Assembly (NCBI GenBank): GCA_946902985.2
Contig: OX336392.1
Coordinates: 16,776,716-16,840,715 of the forward strand
Source of the DNA: Meconema thalassinum
Taxonomy: Eukaryota > Arthropoda > Insecta > Orthoptera > Tettigoniidae
Reading direction: 5' to 3'
Length of the DNA: 64,000 nt
Positions within the stretch are counted from its first letter, which is position 1; each line of letters opens with the position of its first letter. The notes beneath the pieces were generated by a model. The model was not told the origin of the DNA. It saw nothing but the letters and a program-made list of their open reading frames with translations, and did no database searches. The position numbers and the translations under genes were made by a program. Below are positions 21,147 to 32,637 of this stretch, one piece after another.

Positions 21147-22632
21147 AGCCTATTTTCATATATCCTACTTATGTTAATTGCCACTATCAACATACAAAAT
21201 TTCAGTTTGATTGCTGTAATAGATTCGTAGATATTGAGAACTGACTAAATATTTCGGATGGTCGCCAGGTTTGACTTTATTTATGTAGGTCCTAGATTTA
21301 TGTACTGTTATATGAAGATTATTGTGTACGTGTAGCATTCGAAATTCAATCGCATGATTAGGACACAAGAAGTAAAAACTAGATTTTAAAATTTTGCACA
21401 GCTGCCAACTTGTGGTTATGGAAACAATTGAAATAAATTAGATGCCAGTGGATTAACATTCATATAAGGATTTACTGTTCCAAGTTTCACTGCACTCGGA
21501 TGGTTAAATTGCGAGAAACGTTCATGTGAATATTTATACTTCGCATCGCCGCCATGTTGGATTTGTGATCACCAGGTTATTGAAAGTCCTATAGGTAAAC
21601 TTATGTTCATTGCTCGTATGAACATAAAAATATTCAGTTTGATTGCTGTAATAGATTCGCAGATATTCATAGCCGTCTAAATATTTCGGATGGTCGCCAT
21701 GTTGGAGTGTTAAATGTAAAGGCCATAGAGTCATGTACCACTAAAGGAAAATTATTGCGTAGGTTCATTATTCAAACTTCCACTTCGATCGCTTAATTAC
21801 GACACAAGAAATAAAAACTTAATTTTGAAATTCGCACAGCCGCCATCTTGAGGTTATGTAAACAATTGAAATAAATTAGATACCAGTGTATTACAATGTG
21901 TATAAACATTTCCTGTACCAAGTTTCAATGCGTTCGGAACATTGAATTGCGAGAAAGGTCTATTTAAAATTTTCAACTTCACTTGGCTGCCATATTAATT
22001 TTGTAGTTAACAGGTTTTTGAAGGTCTTATAGATGAACTTCCAGCAGTGCCCTTTATCTCCGTACAAAATTTCAGGGTGATACCGCTAATAGTTTCTGAG
22101 ATATAGAATGCCGGTGAAATATTTCGCACAGCCGCCATCTTGTGGTTATGTAAACAATTGAACGAAGTTAGATGTCGGTGCATTACAAAGTGTATTAACA
22201 TATACTGTACCAAGTTTTATTGCGTTTGGTTGGTTAAATCGCGAGAAACGTCAAAGTCGCAAATTCGCTTAGCCGCCATGTTGGTTTTGTAGTTACCAGT
22301 TTTTCAAGAGTCACATAGGTGAACTTCTAGTAGTTCCCTTTATCACCATAAAAAATTCCAGGGTGATATCGGTAAAAGTTTCGGAGATATTGAATGCTGG
22401 TGAAATATTTCGCACAGCCGCCATGTTGGATTGGTGAGACGTAACAAAATTTGAAGGCCACGGTCGGGGTCGCCCGGAATAGTGCTATGAATTTACCGAG
22501 TTTCATTGAAATCGCTCCAGCCGTTTAGAATTTATTAGGGACACACACACACACACCTCACACACACACGCACACACACACGGACACAAGGTGATCTCAT
22601 AAGCCTATTTTTTCAAAATTGAAAATAGGCTA
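21147..22632. mobile_element. Repeat element with terminal hairpin, nested in the mariner copy
   Basis: The left edge reads AGCCTATTTTCA. The right edge holds AGCCTATTTT and its inverse AAAATAGGCT as a compact hairpin (22602-22631), followed by A-rich sequence. Inside are diverged repeats with shared phrases such as GTTTGATTGCTGTAATAGA, ATATTTCGGATGGTCGCC, CGCACAGCCGCCAT and ACCAAGTTT. One end motif repeated in the subterminal hairpin recalls Helentron/DINE-like elements, but a foldback or MITE is also possible. No ORF is present. Confidence 0.55.
22541..22588. repeat. (CA)n microsatellite
   Basis: A run of ACACAC with a few interruptions lies just upstream of the terminal hairpin of the nested repeat element. 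Confidence 0.9.
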
Positions 22633-22662
22633 AAAAAGGAAGTTATGCTGCCGGACCCTGTA

Positions 22663-23737
22663 ATTGTTTATGAACCATTTCAACTCATAATATGTAGCGA
22701 CAACATTCCATACCTTGTGGATTGTTTCAGATATGACAAGGCAGGAAACAATTCTGTTTTAGAACTTGGTCAATAAATATTATAAAAAACAATCTAAAAT
22801 TTTCAAATGAGATAATTTATTTATTAATTGCCGAAAATGTCCTTTTCTCACGAGTGTTCTGCAAACTGAAACGTGTAATTATATGATATTTGTGTAAAAC
22901 ATGTTCTAAACCTTTGTTTATTTGTTTTAATTTTTTTTCGTGACTTCGCGAGTTGCAAATTTTGACTGCCTCTAGTCATTATGAATAAAATAATAATAAT
23001 TACCGAAAGACAGTTGAACTCCTTCCCTCCTTGTTTTGTAATCAACAAATCTCCATGATTCCATTGTCCCCTTTTTACATTGGTACCCTTAATTAAAGCT
23101 TCTTCTGGGAGCCAATGAGGAATACTTGGACAATAGAACATTGATCCTGATAAGCAAACAAATATCAATTTAATACGGTACATTACATCCAAATTATACA
23201 AATAGAATTGCCTTGATTTCTCACTAAATATGATGGTGAGATTTCTCTAAGCACTGAAGAACTGAGCTTCCTCCCACCACATGAATTGCTTGTCATGGTT
23301 TACTTCCCCTCTCCTGTGCACATCACACACACATTTCCTGAACCTCATGCTGCAACAGGAGCAAGCCCATCTATTCATGGTGCTTGTTGTTCCTCCGACT
23401 TGAAGTGCATGCTGTTATATTTCTACTGTCTACATATGGCTTTGTGTTTATTTCTTAACGGAGTGCAAAGAAAGAGAGGTAGATAGAGCTGAGAGAGTGG
23501 GAGGTAGTCTTTTAATCAATTAATCAGTTGATCAAATAATTGTTTGTTTTATTGAATAATTGATGTACTTGCTACTTGCACTTTGCTCTCAAAGAAGCAA
23601 AGCACAGTATATTGTATCATATACGGTAAGGTAATTTTATAGGCTAAAACAAAGTAAAACAAAATAGTTCCTGTCCTAAATTGTAAACATTGAACAAGAA
23701 TTCAGAAAGCCTTCCCAATTTGATTGATGTGTGTCCT
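22663..23737. other. No recognised feature
   Basis: AT-rich sequence between the mariner copy and the next LINE fragment. No family was recognised in any frame. Confidence 0.45.
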
Positions 23738-24850
23738 TGCAGTGTCACTGACTCCTATTTGGTTATTGTTGACACTTTCATCATCTGTCTTCTACTCCAG
23801 TTGCCCGGGTGTAGTTTACGAGCACCCTCCACTTGCGTCTGTCCATGTACCATTCTATCCCAGCTAACTCCCCTTGTTCCTATGTCCTCCTTCACCTGGT
23901 CTAGCCATCTCTTCCTTGGTCTTCCTACCGGCCTTCTACCAACCATATCTGTGGGTAGTCTTTGTTTTGCTATCCTTCCCTCGGCCATTCGCTTGACATG
24001 GCCAAACCATCTCAAACGGGCCCTTGTCACTTTTTCTTTCAAAGTTGGGTACACTCCAGCTTCTTCCCTAATTTTTTCATTTCTTACCCTATCCCTCCTA
24101 GTTTTTTGGACCATTGTTCGTAGAAACTTCATTTCTGCAGCTTGTAGTTTGCTGTCTGTCTGGTTGTTGTGCAGGTTTCTAGGCTGTATGTTATTATGGG
24201 GGTCAAGTATGACTGAAAGAGCGTCTGTTTTGATCTCAAGGGGACTTGTTCGTTCCAAAGTAGGTTCCGAACTTGATGGTAGAACTGGGTTGCTTTTTGG
24301 GTTCGGCTATTGATCTCATGCTGTATCCTGTTATTGCTTGAAATAATGCACCCACGATAGTTAAACTGGTCTACTGTTTCAAGCTGTGTACCTTCAAGCC
24401 TTATTTCTCCTTTCTTGTTCAGTCTGTTGACTGACATCGCTACCGTTTTTGATTTGTTTATTGTTAATCCGTGTGCTTTTAGACAGTTATTCCACGTGGT
24501 CAACCTCTCCTGTATTTCTTTCTCTGTATTACCCCAAATGACTACATCATCTGCAAATGTAAATGCGCTGATTTCTGTATTGTTGTTATGCTTTATTCCT
24601 TTCATAACTTCATCCATTACAGTGATAAAAAGTAATGGCGATAGGGCACTGCCCTGTTGAACTCCTTTAGTTGTTTGGAACCAGTCAGAATTACCATTTC
24701 CTATCTGAACACAACTGTGGCAACCTTCGTAAAGCATTTTAACTTTCTGGATTAGCCCCGCGGGTACGTTTTTCTTTCTTAGGCATTCCCATATAGTCTT
24801 TCTTGGGACGTTATCAAATGCTTCTTCAAGACACTTTGTAGACGATATTT
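23738..24850 (-). pseudogene. RTE-like LINE fragment, family gamma
   Basis: The minus-strand frame enters in mid-RT (EEAFDNVPRKT, after the catalytic Asp of motif A). It continues through KGVQQGSALSPLLFITVMDE and the FADD box (FADDVVIWG). The C-terminal stretch RRFG-type motif reads RARLRWFGHVKRMAEGRI, with GRRPVGRPRKRW after a frameshift near 24130-24260. The fragment is 5'-truncated and lacks the endonuclease. Its sequence is related to, but distinct from, families alpha and beta. The 3' end is not sharply defined. Confidence 0.8.
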
Positions 24851-25136
24851 AGGCAGAAAGTAACTTTTATAGATTTCTATACATTATTCCAAAAATAAGC
24901 ATAACTCAACTGAAGCAATGACCTCTCATTTAAACTTCTGTTCTTAACTCATGTCCACTAATCAATTCTTCAGTTACAGGTAGCCAATTAATCTATTATT
25001 CTGTTAGTCCGTTATATTAACCGAACATCACTTGACTCAAACCCAGCTGACTTCTGGTGCACACAGAATAGCTGTGCTGTTGGTTCATTCGTACTGAGTT
25101 ATTCGATTACATTTATGCATATTTTGAATGAATATT

Positions 25137-25362
25137 TTTAGGAACTGAAATAGGACTACCCGTCTTATTCTTTCCACTTACAAAACATTATTTATTAATT
25201 AACTTTTAATACAGTACACCATCATGCTTCTGCTTGAGCCATTTTCATAACTGATGCCCACAGGGATTTGGCAAAATGCCCTGTCTATTTACAAAGAATA
25301 AATACTTAGGCTATTTGAATTCACTTCACTGTTCTGTTGACATTTTGAGTCCAAGTCCAACA
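25137..25362 (-). repeat. 3' LTR of BEL/Pao element
   Basis: The sequence starts TTTTAGGAACTG and ends GTCCAACA on the plus strand, which is TGTTGGAC...CCTAAAA in the element's own orientation. It matches 30741-30967. Confidence 0.92.
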
Positions 25363-25376
25363 TACTCCCACCTTTC
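25363..25376 (-). other. Polypurine tract of BEL/Pao element
   Basis: On the minus strand the bases just before the 3' LTR read GAAAGGTGGGAGTA, a purine-rich run in the position expected for plus-strand priming. Confidence 0.65.
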
Positions 25377-25468
25377 GATTAACAATGTTGAATCAAAACC
25401 ACTAAAATAGTAAACAATTTCACAATAAAGAGTGATAAGAAAAAGGAAAGACACTATACACAATTACA

Positions 25469-27550
25469 TTACTGAAGAAAGTGTGATGGAATGTTTACTC
25501 TTCTACCGGACCTTGTAACGTACACTCTCTCATCCCTCAAGGTAACAGCAGGCTCAGGCTCATCCATCGGTACACTAGTTGTCTTGGAACAAATCTCCAA
25601 AGGATAGATGCGTTGAACTGGTCGGATCAACATACCAGTAGCAGTTTTCACCTTCACCACTCGTATTTTGTTGTCCTTCCCTGGGTATACAGCTGCGACT
25701 CTCCCCATCGGCCAGTCCATCTTCTTCCTGTCGTCACCACCAATAAGCACGACTTCACCTACTTGAAGGTCTCGCGTCATCTTCTTCAGCTCGTTCCTTC
25801 TTTGGATGAGCTGACCAAGATATTCCACTCTGAACCTCTTTCTTAGGTCTTCCTTTAGTCGTTGTTGGTACCAATACCTCTTTGACAGATTAACACTATC
25901 GATGTGATCAAGATCAGGTACTCCCACCCTTGGAATATCTTGTATTAACATTGCAGGCGTCAAAGGCACCAAGTCATTCTGATCTTCAGACAGATAAGTT
26001 AGTGGTCGTGAATTAACAACAGCTTCACAGTCAATCAAAATGGTCAACATGTCATCATATTCCACACATGCACGCCCAAGTACACGTCGCACCAACTTCT
26101 TAAGTGTTTGAATCAATCGCTCCCACCACCCACCCCACCAAGCTGCTGTGGGTGGATTGAATATCCATTCAATTCTTGAAATGGCAGTTTCCTTTACTAT
26201 CTTATCCCAGTCAAGTGCTTTGAGTAAGTTCTCAGTTCCATGAAAATTTGTCCCGTTGTCACTATAGACGATATGTGGTCTACCCCGTCTGGAAATAAAT
26301 CTTCTCAGTGCCAAAATGAAGCTCGATACCGAAAGAGAAGTAACCAGTTCAAAATGAACCGCTCTGAAGACTGCACAGGTGAAGATCACTATCCAAGACT
26401 TGGTACTATTCTTCAAGTGCAATGGACCCGCTAGATCGATTCCTACTACTTCAAATGCACTGGCTTCTCTCACCCGATTTTCAGGAAGTTCCACAGGTGC
26501 TGATTCAATACGTTTTGCTTCAAACCGTTTACATCTCACACATTTGGAAAGAATGCTGTGCAGAGTCTTCCGCCCTTTGACAATCCAGAATCGTTCTCTT
26601 ATGATAGATAGCAGAATTTGCACTCCTGCATGAGAGGCTTTCATATGTTCTTCCATAACCAACAGATGTATTACTTTATGATCTGAAGGCAACAGAATGG
26701 GGAATCTGAAATCTGCATCATCTTTTCTTCTCACAATCTTTGTCTTGATTCTCAGCAGTCCGTCCTTATCTTCTAGAGTACACAAGGATTTGAAGTCCAT
26801 CTTCTCTTTCTTCATAAACATGTCATTTTGTACAAACTTCAAAAGGCGTCTTTCTGCATTCTTTACTTCGTGGGTGGACAGTTCAGAATCGAGATGCTTA
26901 TCCTTTTTAACCCAAACATTATGAATGAACCGTAGCATCCAGGCCATCATTCGTACAATCTTCGTATAAGACGAGAAATAATTCAAATACCATGCCTCCT
27001 CTTGTGTGGCAACAGTTAACGATATCGCATCTCTCTTCCTTTCCTGATATATGTCGTCATCCTTCGCCATTGATTCAGACTTTGGCCAGTTCTCTTCGGA
27101 GAGCTTAAGCCAGCTCGGTCCCTCCCACCATCGGGATTCTAACTGTTTTTTCGCACTACAGCCTCTTGATGGTAGATCAGCAGGGTTTTCATGGCCAGGA
27201 ATGTGCCTCCAGTCTTGAACATTGGAACTACTACAAATTTCCTTCACCCTATTTCTAACAAATGTTCCCCACTGTCCATCTTGGGTAATCCAGTGTAATG
27301 CGGTGGCAGAGTCAGTCCAGTAATATTCCTTTAAGTCCTTCGTGTCAAGACCTTTCCTCACATGTGTAGCTAAACGAGTCCCAATACAACAAGCGAGCAG
27401 TTCTAACCATGGAATTGTGATCTTTTTCAAAGGTGCAATCCTAGATTTAGCTTGCAACAACTGAACCGACACTATCCTGCTGTCTTCACATCTTAAGAAC
27501 ACCACGGCTGCATAGGATGACTGATGCGTCGCAAAAGACGTGTAGAGCAC
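25469..27550 (-). pseudogene. RNase H-integrase-DUF5641 region of BEL/Pao pol
   Basis: The frame resumes in the RNase H domain after a shift near 27530 and reads RIVSVQLLQAKSRIAP, then ATALHWITQDGQW. A His/Cys zinc-binding region (HMKASHAG, then KCVRCKRFEAKR) precedes the integrase core. The core has catalytic residues in GIDLAGPL, VYSDNGTNF and WWERLIQTLKK (D, D, E). The last 150 residues (QRRNELKKMTRDLQVGEVV, DWPMGRVAAVYPG) match the DUF5641 C-terminal module typical of BEL integrases. This 693-residue stretch is uninterrupted. The catalytic residues are intact, but it cannot be expressed in frame with the upstream parts. Confidence 0.92.
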
Positions 27551-28631
27551 ACGAGTCTGTCTCCTTCATTGAAGTCCATCTTGGGATTCTTACATCCGAT
27601 AAAATTGGAAGGTCCTCAACCCATCTCATAAATTTGTGGGACATCTCTTCTGGAAGTTCAGCGTCCCAGCCTAATTTGCTTTTCCAGCTTTCTTGGAGAA
27701 GTATTTTAGGGCAAAGAGTAACAGGAGAGGTGAAGCCTATTGGATCGAAGACTCTCTGCGCTGTGGATAACATATTTCTTCTTGTAATTGCTCTTTGAGG
27801 GTAGCTTATCCCACTGACATCGCAGTACAACTTAACTTCTACCTTATCCCACAGTAGTCCAAAAACTGGTGTCGGTTTGGCAGTACCTTCGGTGCATAAG
27901 GCTGTATGCTTCCAACCTCTCAGGTCAAACTTCCCTTCAGCCATTATTTCAGTAGCTTGTCCAACAAATGTATGCAGCTCCTCTTCTGAATTGACAGACG
28001 TGACACAATTGTCAACATAAAACGAGTCCTTCAGTGTTTCAGCCACTCCTTTTAAAGGCGGTTCATACTGACTCAAGTGATGCTGGATAACTGCTCCCAG
28101 GAGGAATCGGCTGCAGCTTACTCCAAAAACGACTCTTCGATGTCTCAATATTTTTACCTTCTTCTCTTTGACATTTTCCCACCAGAGAAATCGCAGACAG
28201 TCAGGGTCTTGTTCATCCACAGAGATTTGTAGAAAGGCCTGCCTGATATCGGAAATGACACCAATCTTCCCTTGTCGAAACTTGAGCAAAATCTTGGGGA
28301 TTAAATCCAGCAAGTTCGGTCCTTTTGCCAAACAGTCATTTAAAGAGCAGCCCCCTTTCTGCTCGAAGGATGCATCAAAGACTGGCCTCACACTCGTCGT
28401 TGAATTGTCTTTGAAGACTCCCCGATGCGGAAGATAGTGCCCACGTTTCTGTTGCTCGTCATCTTGAAACACTTCTACCACGCCCTCATTCAACCAGTTT
28501 TTCAATACTTCATAGTCATCAAACTTCTCTGCCAATTCAAGTTTCGTGGTTGTAACTATTAACCTCTTCTCAGCTACCACTCTTATCAGGTAGCTCTTCC
28601 CGACCATCCAACCAGGGAAAACTAACCTCAT
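27486..28631 (-). pseudogene. Reverse transcriptase region of BEL/Pao pol
   Basis: The 381-residue frame carries HRGVFKDNSTTSVRPVFDAS, then LLKFRQGKIGVISDIRQAF (motif A Asp). The catalytic box reads FYVDNCVTSV, the YVDN/YVDD variant typical of BEL/Pao. The frame runs into the start of RNase H (SCALHVFCDAS) and is then lost by a frameshift near 27530. At its upstream end another shift near 28600 separates it from the protease segment. Confidence 0.9.
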
Positions 28632-29526
28632 ACCTTCCCTCAGGATCCCTCTTCACAGTTCTCTTGAAGTGATCTCGCACAGCTGTCTCGATTTCCTCAT
28701 TTGTTTGGCTTTCACAGGGATCCAAAATTCCCAAGGCATCCAACTTCCATAGGTCCGGCAGATGACTAGTGTGAGTCAAAAGGGTAGTTATCATGGCAGC
28801 ATGGGTATTTGTGCCAGACTTGTCCATCACTTTACCCATTACGACCCAGCCTAATTTAGTTTGCACAGCAGTGAGTCCACACTCTAATTCTTCTACAGTT
28901 CCAGTGTACAGCTTCCCTAGTGCATCCGATCCTATCAGGATTTCAATTGGAGGCTGTCCAGCTCCGACATCTGTGAGGTGAATCCCCTTCCTCCTCAATT
29001 CTCCCATGCAAGTACTTAAATATGGCCGTGAGATTGACCCTCATATTATTGGTTGGTCTAAAACTTGAATTATGCAGGAATAGTTATCTACCAAACTCTT
29101 CAAGAGAACATCATAACATTGGTGCTCCATTTTCTTGGATGAACCCCCTCCGAATAAGGCATGTATCACGACTTCTGATTTGACTGGTTGATAACCCATT
29201 TCCCGCGCAGTACTTTTCAATATGTATGACCGCTGTGAACCGGTATCGATGAGTGCTCTTACAGTCCGTCTCCTCCCATAGACCTCAAGATTCACTAGCA
29301 GGGTCTGAAGAACTACATCCGAGGAGCACTGACTTGAAAGCGAGGTGTTCTGGTTTTGTTCTGTCTTTTCCTCACATTTTTGGTCCTTTTGCTTGACTTC
29401 CAGCTGTGGACACATGATGGTGCAATGCTTCTTAGAACAGACAATGCAGCTAACTTTACCTTTACAATCTTTAGCACGATGTCCTGGCTTCAGACAGACG
29501 AAACATCCCTTGTTTCTCTTTAACAT
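28570..29526 (-). pseudogene. Zinc knuckle and protease region of BEL/Pao
   Basis: The region opens with a CCHC knuckle (CFVCLKPGHRAKDC) and a second Cys/His cluster (CIVCSKKHCTIMC). It continues into an aspartic protease with ALIDTGSQRSYI. An in-frame TGA at 29041-29043 splits it, after which the same frame runs through IEILIGSDALGKLYTG to 28570. An in-frame TAG at 29533-29535 separates it from gag. Confidence 0.85.
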
Positions 29527-29532
29527 GTCCTG

Positions 29533-30585
29533 CTACTCACTTAGAGACAACCTCTGTGCTTGAAAACACTCCTTACTCTCGTGTGGTTTTCCGCAGAACA
29601 CACACGTCAATTTATACTTCTTCTGCTCACCGGAGAACAAGTCTGTTGCAGTAGGTACAATTTTATCAGGTTGCTGCTTCTTCTTATATCTTTGTGGACT
29701 AACCTCACTCAGTCTGAAGCCCGCTTTCGCCAAAGAAATTCTTTCTTCGCCTTCAACTTCCTTCCTGAGGAATAGCATTAAGTGCTTCAACCTATCTCCA
29801 TAGATTTTGCTTCCGCCCTCTTCATTATCAATTGTCACTGGACTTCTAAGCCACACCCTAAGAATATCTTCAGGGATGCAAGACTCCATGAGCGGAAAGA
29901 GCATGGCAGCATATTTGTCTGAAGTCATACCAATTGACTCTAAAGCACGCAGGTGAGATTCTAGGTTATCATACAGGCGAGCTGTGTCACGCTTTCCTCT
30001 GTCTTCAGTGGCATTCTTTATCACTAGTGACTGGAGTTCTCTTACATAATATTCGATAAGCAACTCTTATTTTCCAAATCTATTCTTCAGGCTCTCTATA
30101 GCCTTATTATAGTTCTCCGCAGTGGAAGGGAAGCTATCAACAATCTCCCGAGCTCTTGAGCCTTCTGTGGTAGCCTGAATCAGGTACTGGAATTTGTCCT
30201 CATTTTCCAAATCCCCGTCCTCGTGAATTCGCCTAAATTGGCTCCAAAAGCCAAGATAGTCTTTTATATCCCCACTGAACTTCTTTAATTCAATTTTGGG
30301 TAACCTAAGTTTTCGTCTGCTGGAGTTTGGGAAAGAAATGACAGACTGTCCATTGTTTGTGATTTGGACACCGGTATGTTGCCTCACAATAAATTGTTCT
30401 ACTTTCACACGTGCACAATCCATGTCCTCATTGAACTTCTCTACACTCTCGTATTCTCGTTCAAATTCACCTTCAGATTGATCACTGTTTTCTAACATTA
30501 ATGCTGCCACCTGTTCATTGAGGTTATGTAAGTCGGTAGTTAACCGTTCCAGAGTTGTTAATTTGCTTCTTACAATTTTCTTCAT
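29533..30585 (-). pseudogene. Gag of BEL/Pao element
   Basis: From the ATG at 30585 the frame encodes a DUF1759-like gag core: LPKIELKKFSGDIKDYLGFW, then DKFQYLIQATTEGSRARE and SLKNRFGK. A TAA at 30067-30069 interrupts it. The same frame continues through LQSLVIKNATEDRGKRD and YAAMLFPLMESCIPED to CVFCGKPHESKEC, a first zinc knuckle. Gag should assemble particles around the element RNA. The stop means it is not made intact. Confidence 0.88.
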
Positions 30586-30720
30586 AATTTAATACTTGCA
30601 ACAAGTCATCATAATTCTTAGTGAACCTCGTTCTCACAGGTTTTCGTCTCTTTACAAGCACTTCCATTGTTAAAATTTATTAATATAACCAGATCGAGAC
30701 TTCAATATCTGCGTTATTAA

Positions 30721-30737
30721 TCACGTCGGGGTCACCA
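30721..30737 (-). other. Primer-binding site of BEL/Pao element
   Basis: Three bases inside the 5' LTR the minus strand reads TGGTGACCCCGACGTGA. It starts with TGG, as needed to pair with a tRNA CCA end. I do not assign the tRNA with certainty. Confidence 0.7.
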
Positions 30738-30740
30738 CTA

Positions 30741-30967
30741 TTTTAGGAACTGAAATAGGACTACCCGTCTTATTCTTTCCACTTACAAAACATAATTTAT
30801 TCTTTAACTTTTAATACAGTACACCATCATGCTTCTGCTCGAGCCATTTTCATAACTGATGCCCACAGGGATTTGGCAAAATGCCCTGTCTATTTAAAAA
30901 GAATAAAAACTTAGGCTATTTGAATTCACTTCACTGTTCTGTTGACATTTTGAGTCCAAGTCCAACA
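30741..30967 (-). repeat. 5' LTR of BEL/Pao element
   Basis: This is the partner of 25137-25362, followed by the AATAT target duplication. Confidence 0.92.
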
Positions 30968-31132
30968 AATATAATCAGAAGAAAACAAAGTTTAATATGC
31001 TGTGGTCCATTGACACGCTAACAACCGTGCTCTAATTTTATATGTTCCATGTTGAATTGTCATTAACAACAATATTCTAAAAAAATAGAATACATTTTTA
31101 TTTCTGTCTAGTCAACACGTTTATAATTCAAT

Positions 31133-31420
31133 AAGGGGGACAAGAAGGTGTGTGATAACTATAGAGGGATCACCCTCATATCACAGATAGTAAAAATACT
31201 GGAAAGGATATTAGAAAGAAGAATGAGAAGAAAGGTGGAAGGAGAGTTGCAAGAGGAACAGTATGGCTTCAGGAGTGGAAGATCCACAGAGGACCCAATC
31301 TTTAGCTTGAGGCAGGTGATGGAAAAGAACTGGGAATATGCAGAGGATTTGATCATGACTTTCATAGATCTAGAAAAGGCATATGATAGTGTCCCCAGAG
31401 AGAAGGTATGGGAAACCATG
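31133..31420 (+). pseudogene. RT fragment of LINE alpha copy B, left part
   Basis: The frame matches copy A from KKVCDNYRGITLISQ through FRSGRSTEDPIFSLRQ to FIDLEKAYDSVPREKVWETM, where the LTR begins. Differences from copy A include TEDP for TVDP. Motif A with its catalytic Asp is intact. The open frame continues about 60 codons into the LTR by chance. Confidence 0.9.
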
Positions 31421-32303
31421 TGTACAGGCCCCCAGGGGGTTGCACCCCCTGAAGCCACCCTCCATCATCTATTAAAACCACCCCTAACTGGCAAACATCA
31501 TAAGTCCAGAACAGTACCTTTTACACGGCAAGGGCGGCTGCCCAGCTTGGGAGGCCTGCCAACCACTTGCATCACACTCACAAACACCTACACAATAGCT
31601 AACTAGGGCACCTACATCGATGGAATGTCGACGAAGCAACGCCAGAACCTATAAGAAGGAAGGCCTTAATGAGGACACGCTCTCTCTATTATCTGTCATA
31701 CAGTGTGTGTAGCCGGAGGCCCTGTTAACTGCTGCTATCATCAGGTGAGTCAGCAAGTGTTCAGATATCCTATACTTTGTAAAACCTACCCACAAACTTG
31801 TACACATAACTTGCATTATTATTCACGTTCCCCTAAGAGGGACATACAATTTCATACTCACTGACCAATAAATACTTGGTCAGTAATCTACACATTGCAT
31901 TTGTAATTACACGCCTCTTTACATCCTAACACCCTTCCTGACTCTCGTCACGAGTAAGCGTGACAATAGTAGCCGGTAATCGCCTGCTCAGGCTCCATTG
32001 TGTCTCCCGCACGCGACCGCTGGCAGCGAGCCGCCGGCATAGCTGACATAAGCAGGTCTGTTATATAATTCCTTCCGACCAGCTGGGAGTCCAGTACATT
32101 AACCTGCGCCCAGAGGATCATCCCCTAAACGACGCTTACGTCTTTATAGGAGCACCCCCTAACATTTAAACATCACACAACACTCTACACTGGTAAGCTT
32201 ACCCAGCTACGGGAAGCTGCCCTCTCTAGAAATCACCTTCCAAATTAGTACACTAACACATATGTTTTAGACCTAACTACCCCCAACTAAGGGATCTAAA
32301 ACA
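31421..32303 (+). repeat. 5' LTR of the 12-kb element
   Basis: The 883-bp repeat is essentially identical to 42507-43389. The one difference I saw is GCTGGGAG here versus GCTGAGAG there. Confidence 0.95.
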
Positions 32304-32306
32304 ATT

Positions 32307-32324
32307 TGGTGGAGGCGCCGCTAC
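32307..32324 (+). other. Candidate primer-binding site of the 12-kb element
   Basis: Three bases after the LTR the sequence reads TGGTGGAGGCGCCGCTAC. It begins with TGG in the position expected for tRNA priming. The tRNA species is not identified. Confidence 0.5.
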
Positions 32325-32637
32325 TACGCACAGTAAGGGTAGGACTCACACAACGAGCCCTCGTAGTAGAAACGACCCCTACCGTACGCAGCCAAGCGAA
32401 ATAGTGGAAAAAAAAAATTCAGACAAAAAGCATCATTTTGCTTCACACTACCTACACAAGGGATTTTTTTCTTTTTTTCTTTTCTTCCCAAAACTACCCC
32501 CAACCAAATCACTTTTATTTTTAACACATACATAAATATGAATTCGCCCGCACGACAGGCCATGCTGAGGAACATTCATTTTGAGCTGGCAGATGAAAAA
32601 CTCACGAAGCACACAAACGACATCTCTATAGACACAT

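Larger units (their letters stand above)
19850..22660 (+). mobile_element. Tc1/mariner-superfamily transposon
   Basis: Perfect inverted ends beginning CAGGGTCCGGCAGCATAACT are each flanked by TA (19848-19849 and 22661-22662). Inside are a broken transposase and, near the right end, a 1.5-kb second element. The transposase type (helix-turn-helix N terminus of the DUF4817 kind plus a DDE domain) is widespread in arthropods. This copy cannot be autonomous. Confidence 0.9.
25137..30967 (-). mobile_element. BEL/Pao LTR retrotransposon
   Basis: Short LTRs of 226 and 227 bp bound a 5.4-kb interior, with the 5-bp target duplication AATAT at 25132-25136 and 30968-30972. Coding runs on the minus strand in the order gag, zinc knuckle, protease, RT, RNase H, integrase, DUF5641-like C terminus. 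All domains are present, but three in-frame stops and two frameshifts break the single polyprotein. The two LTRs differ at a few sites. The RT box YVDN and the DUF1759-like gag identify the family. Confidence 0.93.

Noticed and set aside
31421..31606. Extension of the LINE alpha B frame into the LTR
   Set aside because: The frame remains open about 60 codons past the junction, but this is LTR sequence and not a real protein end.
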